Below are positions 7,325-14,382 of a stretch of DNA of 14,382 nt, piece after piece; position 1 is the first letter of the stretch, and each line of letters starts with the position of its first letter. Below the pieces are notes generated by a model that had not been told where the DNA came from, did not search any database, and was given only the letters and a program-made list of their open reading frames with translations. The position numbers and the translations under genes were made by a program. This DNA comes from Clostridiaceae bacterium AF10-41. Its GTDB lineage: Bacteria; Bacillota; Clostridia; Clostridiales; Clostridiaceae. Location: contig JAQCTH010000083.1 of the NCBI GenBank assembly GCA_027686065.1, forward strand, positions 1 to 14,382, given 5' to 3'.

Positions 7325-8842
7325 ATGAATATTTATAGGGAAATCAAAAGACTTATTCAATATGGATTAAAGCATGAACTTTTTACTAAATATGATGAAA
7401 TCTTTATAAGAAATAGTTTGTTAGATGTTTTAAACCTTGATGAATATGAAGATTTTGAAATAGAGGATGAAAATTTAAATACTCCAACTGATATACTAAA
7501 TAATATATTAGATTATGCATTTAACAATGGAATATTAGAATCTAATTCCCCTATATATAGAGATTTATTAGATACTAAGATTATGGGAGTTTTAATGCCA
7601 AGACCTTCAGAGGTTATAGGTGAGTTTTATAAGAGATATTCAATCTCAAAGGAAAGTGCTACATTATATTTATATAATATAAGTAAATCATGTGATTATG
7701 TAAGAACTGATAGAATAGCGCAAAATTTAGTATGGAAATCAAGTACTGAATATGGGCATTTAGATATAACTATAAATTTATCAAAGCCTGAAAAAGATCC
7801 TAAAGCCATTGCAGCAGCAAAAAATTTACCACCAGCCAAATATCCTAAATGCTTATTATGTAAAGAAAATGAAGGATATAGAGGTAGAGTAAATCATCCT
7901 GCAAGACAAAATATAAGAATAATTCCAATGGAATTAAATAATGAAAGCTGGTATTTACAATACTCACCTTATGCATATTATAATGAACACTGCATTGTAT
8001 TTGCAGGTGAACATGTTCCTATGAAAATAACAAAAAGTACTTTTGATAGACTATTAGAGTTTATAGAAAAGTTTCCGCATTATTTTATAGGTTCTAACGC
8101 AGATTTACCTATTGTTGGTGGGTCTATTCTTACACATGATCATTATCAAGGTGGAAATTATGAGTTTGCAATGGATAAAGCAGAAGATGTTTATAAATTT
8201 ATAGTTAATAATTATAAAAATGTTGAATTATCTATTGTAAAATGGCCATTAACTGTATTAAGATTAAAAGGAAGGAATAGATTGGAATTAAGTGAATTAG
8301 CTAACAAGGTTCTATCTCATTGGAGAAATTATAGTGATCCTATTGTTGATGTATATTCTCACACCAATGAAATTCCGCACAATACAATAACACCTATAGC
8401 TAGAAAAGTTGATGGATTTTATATTTTAGACTTAGTTCTTAGAAATAATAGAATTAGTAAGGAGCATCCAGATGGAATTTTCCATCCTCACAAAGAACTT
8501 CATAATATAAAGAAAGAAAATATAGGTTTAATTGAAGTTTTAGGGCTTGCAGTTCTTCCAGCTAGATTGAAGGATGAGTTGGAAATTATAAAAGAATCTC
8601 TAGTTGGTAAATATGATGTAATATATAATAATGAAAATATGAAGATTCATTATAGTTGGTATGAAGAAATTAAGAAAAATAATCCAGTAATATCTAAGGA
8701 AAATATTAATTTGATTATAGAAAATGAAGTCGGAGAAGTATTTGTTAAAGTATTAGAGCATTGTGGAGTATTTAAATGGAATGAAGAAGGAAAAGAAGCT
8801 ATGCAAAGATATATTAGTAGCTTGAAACTAACAATTAATTAA
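7325..8842 (+). CDS. galT: Galactose-1-phosphate uridylyltransferase, class II (Firmicutes type)
   Basis: GalT transfers UMP from UDP-glucose to galactose-1-phosphate, giving UDP-galactose and glucose-1-phosphate. At 505 residues this is the long class II form of Firmicutes, not the roughly 350-residue class I enzyme of enterobacteria. The family landmarks are the N-terminal alpha-helical part (IKRLIQYGLKHEL near residue 8), PRPSEV near 94, and the active-site segment GGSILTHDHYQGG. That segment has the HDHYQ motif at 271-275, taken to carry the nucleophilic His. A CxxC pair at Cys176 and Cys179 (KCLLCKENEGY) may bind metal. The gene starts 8 bases after galE, with AGGTGA overlapping the galE stop region. 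It closes the catabolic operon and is followed by a perfect palindrome that may terminate transcription. Confidence 0.95.
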   Translation: MNIYREIKRLIQYGLKHELFTKYDEIFIRNSLLDVLNLDEYEDFEIEDENLNTPTDILNNILDYAFNNGILESNSPIYRDLLDTKIMGVLMPRPSEVIGEFYKRYSISKESATLYLYNISKSCDYVRTDRIAQNLVWKSSTEYGHLDITINLSKPEKDPKAIAAAKNLPPAKYPKCLLCKENEGYRGRVNHPARQNIRIIPMELNNESWYLQYSPYAYYNEHCIVFAGEHVPMKITKSTFDRLLEFIEKFPHYFIGSNADLPIVGGSILTHDHYQGGNYEFAMDKAEDVYKFIVNNYKNVELSIVKWPLTVLRLKGRNRLELSELANKVLSHWRNYSDPIVDVYSHTNEIPHNTITPIARKVDGFYILDLVLRNNRISKEHPDGIFHPHKELHNIKKENIGLIEVLGLAVLPARLKDELEIIKESLVGKYDVIYNNENMKIHYSWYEEIKKNNPVISKENINLIIENEVGEVFVKVLEHCGVFKWNEEGKEAMQRYISSLKLTIN

Positions 8843-8843
8843 T

Positions 8844-8880
8844 AAGATGAGGTATTTATAAATACCTCATCTTTAATTAA
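8844..8880 (+). terminator. Perfect 30-bp palindrome between galT and the repressor gene, probable terminator
   Basis: Bases 8844-8858 are the exact reverse complement of 8859-8873, so the RNA would fold into a hairpin of about 13 bp with a tiny TA-rich loop. It begins two bases after the galT stop. The tail (TTTAATTAATATTT) is only partly T-rich, so termination may be incomplete and let some transcription reach the repressor gene. Perfect symmetry also makes it able to act for either strand. A protein-binding role cannot be excluded. Confidence 0.7.
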
Positions 8881-8921
8881 TATTTAAGTTACTATACTAT
8901 TTAGTGAGCGAGGTGTGATAA

Positions 8922-9938
<1,017 letters not shown>

Positions 9939-9945
9939 TTTTATT

Positions 9946-9980
9946 GCCCTATAAGTAGTATAGTATTTATAGGGCCTATT
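9946..9980 (+). terminator. Stem-loop terminator after the repressor gene
   Basis: A perfect 9-bp stem (GCCCTATAA at 9946-9954 with TTATAGGGC at 9967-9975) encloses a 12-base loop and is followed by CTATTTTATTA. The G/C-rich base of the stem stands out from the surrounding A/T DNA. The T-tract is interrupted, so termination may be partial. It begins 7 bases after the repressor stop. Confidence 0.72.
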
Positions 9981-10011
9981 TTATTAGTATATTGAGATGG
10001 AGGGAATTTAA

Positions 10012-12930
10012 GTGATATATAGACTAGGGATAGATGCCGGTTCAACTACAGTAAAATTAGTTATATTGGATGAAAATGATAATGTAATTTATAAAACCTA
10101 TAAAAGGCACCTTACTAAAGTAAGAGAAACAATATTAGAAGAAGTTAGAAATGCAAAAAATATATTATTAGATAACAATATAAAGATTTCAATAACAGGA
10201 TCATCTGGATATGGAGTTGCTAAGGATACCAATATATCATTTGTTCAAGAAGTCTTTGCAACTACAATAGGGGTAAAAAAAATATTTAATAATATAGATG
10301 TAGTTATTGAATTAGGTGGAGAAGATGCTAAGATAATTTATCTTACTAATGGATTAGAAGAGAGAATGAATTCTAGCTGTGCAGGTGGTACTGGAGCATT
10401 TATAGACCAAATGGCTAGTTTAATGGGAATAACTGTAGAAGAATTAGATAAAATTAGCTTAGAACATAAAAATATATATCCTATAGCTTCACGATGTGGA
10501 GTTTTTGCAAAATCAGATGTACAACCATTATTAAATCAAGGCGCAAATAAATCTGATATTGCAGCAAGTATTTATGAAGCTGTTGTAAACCAAACTATTG
10601 GAGGTCTAGCCCAAGGAAGAGCTATAGAAGGCAATATTCTTTTTTTAGGTGGCCCATTATATTTTTATAAGGGGCTTAGAAAAAGATTTGTTAAAACATT
10701 AAAAATAAGTAATGAAAGTTCTATTGTCCCCAAAGATGCAGAAGTTTTTGTAGCTAAAGGAGCAGCATTATTTGCAGGAAATGAAAACAAGCTTTATATA
10801 TATGAAGAATTAGAATCTGTATTATCAAATTTAAACAATCCTAAATTGGAAATTAAAAAGCAAATACCTCCATTATTTATAAGTAAAGAAGATTATAATA
10901 AGTTTTTAGAAAGACATAATAAGGCAAAGGTAGTAGAAAAAGATGTTGCCAATTTTACAGGGGATGTATATATAGGAATAGATGCTGGAAGCACCACTAC
11001 AAAACTAGTTATTATAGATGATAATGATGAGATATTATATAAATACTACGCTCACAACGAAGGTAATCCTGTAAAAGTAATAAAGGAACAATTAGAATAT
11101 ATTTATAATCATTTTGGTGGTAAAATAAATATAAAAGGAAGTTCAGTAACTGGATATGGTGAAGAATTAATAAAAAAGGGCTTTGGTATAGATTTTGGTA
11201 TTGTTGAAACATTAGCACATTATATAGCAGCAAGTAAATTTAATAAGAATGTTGATTTTATTCTTGACATTGGTGGACAAGATATAAAATGCTTTGAAAT
11301 AGAAAATAAATCTATAAAAAGTATAATTTTAAATGAGGCATGTTCTTCAGGATGTGGCTCATTTATAGAGACATTTGCTAAAGCTATGGGATATGATGTA
11401 GAAAGTTTTTCAAAACTTGGATTATTTTCAAATCAACCAGCAGATTTAGGCTCTAGATGTACTGTGTTTATGAATTCATCAGTGAAACAAGCTCAAAGAG
11501 ATGGAGCTACTATTGAAGATGTTTCTGCGGGGCTATCAATAAGTGTTGTAAAAAATGCACTTTATAAGGTTATAAGAACTAAAAATATAGGACAAAATGT
11601 TATAGTTCAAGGCGGAACCTTATGTAATGATGCTATATTAAGAAGTTTAGAGCTTGAATTAGGGCAAAATGTAATCCGTTCTAATATTTCAGGATTAATG
11701 GGGGCTTATGGAGCAGCATTATTTGCCAAAAATCAAAATTTAGAAAACTCGAAAATAATAACTGAAAATGAGATTGTAGGCTTTAAGCATGAATCTAAAG
11801 GTGCTAAATGTGGTCTATGTACGAATAAATGCAATTTAACTATAAATACATTTACAGGAGGTAAAAAGTATATCTCAGGGAATAGGTGCTCAAAGCCCAC
11901 AGGTAAATATAAAGAAAATAATATTCCTAACATGTATGAATATAAAAATTTAAAACTTATAAGCTATTTTGAAAATCAAAAAGGTAAAGATACTATAGGA
12001 ATACCAATGGTACTTAATATGTATGAAAATTTACCTTTCTTTATTAAATTTTTTAATGAATTAGATATTAAGGTCCTTTTATCGGAAGAGTCCTCAAAAA
12101 AACTTTATTTAACAGGACAACATACTATTCCTTCTGATACAGTTTGCTATCCAGCTAAATTGGTTCATGGACATATTGAAAGTCTTATAAATAAAGGTGT
12201 TCAAAAGATTTTTTATCCATGCATGACATATAATTTTGATGAAGGAATATCAGATAATTGTTTTAACTGTCCCGTTGTTGCGTACTATCCAGAGGTTGTA
12301 AAAAATAATATTTCTAGAATAAAAGAAATTGATTATATAAACCCGTACTTGGATTTAAATTCTGATAAAAGTACAATTAAAAATATATATAATAGCTTAA
12401 AAGGTAGCTATAATTATATAACAAAAGGAAAAGTGAAAACAGCTTATTATAAAGCAATTGAGGAATATAAAAATTATAAATTAGATATATTAGAAAGAAG
12501 CAAAGAAGCAATTAAATATGCTAGAGAAAATAACTTATTAATTGTTGTTTTAGCTGGAAGACCATATCATGTTGATAAGGAAATAAATCATGGGATAGAC
12601 AGAATGATAAATTCATTAGGAATAGTTGTTTTAACAGAAGATTCAATATCAATAGATAAAAAAAATATAGAAATAAAGATGTTGAATCAATGGACATATC
12701 AAGCACGATTATTTAATGCAGCAAATTTTGTTGCTAAAAATGAGGATATGCAATTAGTTCAATTAGTTTCTTTTGGATGTGGAACTGATGCCATAACTGC
12801 TGATGAGACTAAGAGAATTCTAGAATCAAAAAGCAAACTATATACCCAATTAAAAATAGATGAGACAAGTAATTTAGGAGCAGCTAAAATAAGAATAAGA
12901 AGTATGGTTGAAGCAATTAAGAGTAGGTGA
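10012..12930 (+). CDS. Tandem 2-hydroxyacyl-CoA dehydratase activase fused to a dehydratase-like (DUF2229) domain
   Basis: This 972-residue protein starts at a GTG with GGAGGG at 9999-10004. Two HgdC/BadFG-type ATPase domains come first, about 1-265 and 318-585. Each has the phosphate motif DAGSTT (Asp8 and Asp324) and a second phosphate motif (LGGED 101-105; IGGQD 420-424). Each has a cysteine pair 39 residues apart (Cys123/Cys162 and Cys444/Cys483). In HgdC this pair holds a [4Fe-4S] cluster between two subunits, and ATP hydrolysis drives a low-potential electron to the dehydratase. A four-cysteine group follows (Cys600, 603, 607, 626). The C-terminal DUF2229/COG3580-like region has CYPAK (Cys712), YPCMTYN (Cys737), GRPYH (849-853) and SFGCG (Cys923). 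The next gene encodes the likely partner. Many relatives carry all these parts in one chain of about 1,400 residues. No clear promoter is seen, and the substrate is unknown. It is often annotated simply as an acyl-CoA dehydratase activase. Confidence 0.9.
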   Translation: MIYRLGIDAGSTTVKLVILDENDNVIYKTYKRHLTKVRETILEEVRNAKNILLDNNIKISITGSSGYGVAKDTNISFVQEVFATTIGVKKIFNNIDVVIELGGEDAKIIYLTNGLEERMNSSCAGGTGAFIDQMASLMGITVEELDKISLEHKNIYPIASRCGVFAKSDVQPLLNQGANKSDIAASIYEAVVNQTIGGLAQGRAIEGNILFLGGPLYFYKGLRKRFVKTLKISNESSIVPKDAEVFVAKGAALFAGNENKLYIYEELESVLSNLNNPKLEIKKQIPPLFISKEDYNKFLERHNKAKVVEKDVANFTGDVYIGIDAGSTTTKLVIIDDNDEILYKYYAHNEGNPVKVIKEQLEYIYNHFGGKINIKGSSVTGYGEELIKKGFGIDFGIVETLAHYIAASKFNKNVDFILDIGGQDIKCFEIENKSIKSIILNEACSSGCGSFIETFAKAMGYDVESFSKLGLFSNQPADLGSRCTVFMNSSVKQAQRDGATIEDVSAGLSISVVKNALYKVIRTKNIGQNVIVQGGTLCNDAILRSLELELGQNVIRSNISGLMGAYGAALFAKNQNLENSKIITENEIVGFKHESKGAKCGLCTNKCNLTINTFTGGKKYISGNRCSKPTGKYKENNIPNMYEYKNLKLISYFENQKGKDTIGIPMVLNMYENLPFFIKFFNELDIKVLLSEESSKKLYLTGQHTIPSDTVCYPAKLVHGHIESLINKGVQKIFYPCMTYNFDEGISDNCFNCPVVAYYPEVVKNNISRIKEIDYINPYLDLNSDKSTIKNIYNSLKGSYNYITKGKVKTAYYKAIEEYKNYKLDILERSKEAIKYARENNLLIVVLAGRPYHVDKEINHGIDRMINSLGIVVLTEDSISIDKKNIEIKMLNQWTYQARLFNAANFVAKNEDMQLVQLVSFGCGTDAITADETKRILESKSKLYTQLKIDETSNLGAAKIRIRSMVEAIKSR
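12924..12930 (+). promoter_or_regulatory. Ribosome binding site that sets the dehydratase-like subunit start
   Basis: TAGGTGA overlaps the stop codon of the activase gene and lies 7 bases before the ATG at 12938. An upstream in-frame TTG at 12908 would add ten residues but has no ribosome binding site and lies inside the preceding gene, so 12938 is preferred. The overlap of stop and binding site suggests translational coupling. Confidence 0.7.
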
Positions 12931-12937
12931 TAAATAT

Positions 12938-14179
12938 ATGAATTATGATTATAAAGTTTTTACGGAAGATATGAAAAAAGCATATAAAATACTGGTTCCC
13001 AATATGTTGCCAATTCACTTTAAGATACTAGATAAGCTCTTAAAGGATTATGGATTTGATATTGAATTTTTAGAAGATGATGTTTTAAAAATAATTGATG
13101 AAGGACTTAAATATTCTAATAATGATATATGTTATCCAGCAATGATAGTTATAGGGCAATTTATATCTGCTTTAAAAAGTGGTAAATATGATACTGATAA
13201 AACTGCACTGCTTATGACGCAAACTGGAGGAGGATGTAGAGCTTCAAATTATATTCACTTGATTAGAAAAGCTCTTGAAAATAGTGGTTTTGATTATGTT
13301 CCTGCTATAGGACTAAGTTTATCTGGCATAGAAAAACATCCAGGATTAAAATTAACTCCAATAATCATTTTAAAAGCTGTTTATGGAATTATATATGGTG
13401 ATTTAATTATGTGCCTATATAATAAAGTTAAACCATATGAAGTTAATAAAGGAGAAACTGATAAGATTTTAGATAAATTAGTTGAAACTTTAAATACAAA
13501 ACTTTCTGGATTTAAATACTTTAAAATAAATGAAATATCAAAACTAATAGTACAAGCTTTTGATTCAATTGAAATAAACAATAAGCCAAAAATTAAAGTG
13601 GGAATAGTTGGAGAAATATATATGAAGTATTCAAGGATGGGGAATAATCATCTTGAAGAGTTTTTGATAAAAGAAGATGCAGAAGTTGTACAATCAGGCC
13701 TTATGGATTTTGTTAATTACTGTATCTTAAATTCAGTAATGGATTATAAGCTTTATAAAAGAGGATTTTTTAAATCTAAATTAGCACAAATGGCTTATAA
13801 ATTTATTTTGAAACTTCAACGTAGTGTAAATAAAAATATAGAAAAGTACTCTAAATTCGAAGCACCTACAGATTTTGAAGAGATAAGAAAAATGGCAGAT
13901 GGATATATTGGTTATGGTGTTAAGATGGGCGAAGGATGGCTTTTAGTTGCTAATATGATAGAACTTATACATACAGGAGCAAATAATATTATATGTGCAG
14001 AGCCATTTGGATGTTTACCAAATCACATAGTAGGAAGAGGTGCTATTAGAAGAATACTGGATAAAAACCCTAATGCTAATATTGTAGTAATAGACTATGA
14101 TCCATCCCAATCTCAAATAAATCAGGAAAATAGAATTAAGCTTATGTTATCAAATGCAAAATTAAATGCTTATTTATAA
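12938..14179 (+). CDS. 2-hydroxyacyl-CoA dehydratase-like iron-sulfur subunit (COG3581 type)
   Basis: This 413-residue protein resembles the HgdB-like partner found with or fused to activase/DUF2229 proteins. Family landmarks in order are LVPNMLPIHFKIL near the start, NDICYPAM (Cys65), TGGGCRASNYIHLIRKAL (Cys100), the GEIYMKYSRMGNNHLEEFL segment (from Gly225), a GEGWLL segment, and CAEPFGCLPNHIVGRG (Cys353 and Cys359). The conserved cysteines are the likely [4Fe-4S] ligands. The usual role in this superfamily is to accept one electron from the ATP-driven activase and carry out a hard reduction or a radical dehydration. It starts 7 bases after the activase gene, so the two are cotranscribed and coupled. 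No acyl-CoA transferase, electron-transfer flavoprotein or fermentation gene lies nearby, so a substrate cannot be assigned. The start at 12938 is chosen from its ribosome binding site. Confidence 0.88.
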   Translation: MNYDYKVFTEDMKKAYKILVPNMLPIHFKILDKLLKDYGFDIEFLEDDVLKIIDEGLKYSNNDICYPAMIVIGQFISALKSGKYDTDKTALLMTQTGGGCRASNYIHLIRKALENSGFDYVPAIGLSLSGIEKHPGLKLTPIIILKAVYGIIYGDLIMCLYNKVKPYEVNKGETDKILDKLVETLNTKLSGFKYFKINEISKLIVQAFDSIEINNKPKIKVGIVGEIYMKYSRMGNNHLEEFLIKEDAEVVQSGLMDFVNYCILNSVMDYKLYKRGFFKSKLAQMAYKFILKLQRSVNKNIEKYSKFEAPTDFEEIRKMADGYIGYGVKMGEGWLLVANMIELIHTGANNIICAEPFGCLPNHIVGRGAIRRILDKNPNANIVVIDYDPSQSQINQENRIKLMLSNAKLNAYL

Positions 14180-14251
14180 ATACAATAAGACCTAAATTAC
14201 AACTTCTATTAAACTTAAAAAGACTAATATTTAATTTTAATTTTATTATCT

Positions 14252-14305
14252 AAGAAATTATGAAATGTTTATTTTAATAATAACCTTTTTATAATTTCTT
14301 TTTTT
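14252..14305 (+). terminator. Probable terminator after the activase/dehydratase genes
   Basis: A 10-bp stem (AAGAAATTAT at 14252-14261 with ATAATTTCTT at 14291-14300) encloses a 29-base A/T loop and runs into an uninterrupted T stretch (14299-14305). The long loop and A/T-only stem make it weaker than the terminator at 4916. It is the only good candidate after the last gene. Confidence 0.55.
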
Positions 14306-14328
14306 GAATTTTTTTATAATAAAGTTTT

Positions 14329-14359
14329 TTGACTCACAAAATATAATGATTAATATAAT
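14329..14359 (+). promoter_or_regulatory. Possible promoter facing out of the right edge
   Basis: TTGACT (14329-14334) and TATAAT (14354-14359) lie on the plus strand with a 19-base spacer, two longer than ideal. It would drive a gene beyond the window. A/T-rich DNA yields such boxes easily, so confidence is low. Confidence 0.35.
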
Positions 14360-14382
14360 GTTATATAGTATACTTAATTTAA

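Noticed and set aside
6627..7360. Minus-strand open frames over galE and the galE/galT junction
   Set aside because: They lack ribosome binding sites and family-like sequence, and lie entirely opposite well-supported coding sequence. The same applies to other reverse frames over the ABC, repressor and activase genes.
12908..12937. TTG start at 12908 for the second dehydratase-like gene
   Set aside because: It lies inside the previous gene without a ribosome binding site. The ATG at 12938 has TAGGTGA 7 bases upstream.

Overview
The window reads as chromosome of a low-GC anaerobic Firmicute, most likely Clostridium sensu stricto (inference). The evidence is the very AT-rich composition, strong AGGAGG-type ribosome binding sites, near-consensus sigma-A promoters, a Firmicutes-type (class II) GalT, and an oxygen-sensitive 2-hydroxyacyl-CoA-dehydratase-type activase with its partner. 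I cannot name the species. There are nine confident genes: marR on the minus strand and eight on the plus strand. I see no RNA genes, insertion sequences, phage genes or CRISPR.

Region 1 (1-4763) is a drug-efflux-type module. A MarR-family regulator (68-511, minus) is divergent from two ABC exporter half-transporter genes (667-2904 and 2901-4763) that overlap by 4 bases. The 155-base gap holds two back-to-back sigma-A promoters and short palindromes that could be MarR operators. The two half-transporters are complementary and asymmetric. The first has lost the catalytic Glu and the switch His but keeps a normal signature motif. The second keeps Glu and His but has a changed signature motif. 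Together they predict a heterodimer with one working and one degenerate ATP site.

Region 2 (4764-5153) is a long intergenic stretch. It holds short degenerate repeats, a strong 18-bp-stem terminator, a 12-bp A/T tandem repeat, and an extended -10 promoter for the next operon.

Region 3 (5154-9938) is the Leloir galactose pathway, galK-galE-galT, tightly packed. A perfect 30-bp palindrome follows, then a LacI/GalR-family repressor gene. The pathway takes galactose to galactose-1-phosphate (GalK), exchanges it with UDP-glucose (GalT), and recycles UDP-galactose (GalE). No galactose transporter or mutarotase is in the window.

Region 4 (10012-14179) is a two-gene redox module. The first gene encodes two tandem HgdC-type ATPase domains plus a C-terminal dehydratase-like domain. 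The second, 7 bases downstream, encodes another dehydratase-like subunit. Read side by side, the C-terminal part of the first protein and the whole second protein share a colinear set of landmarks, including three cysteines each. This suggests a paralogous alpha/beta pair with its own ATP-driven electron donor fused to one half. Its substrate is unknown, and it is the most interesting system in the window. The right end has a probable terminator and a possible promoter facing out of the window.
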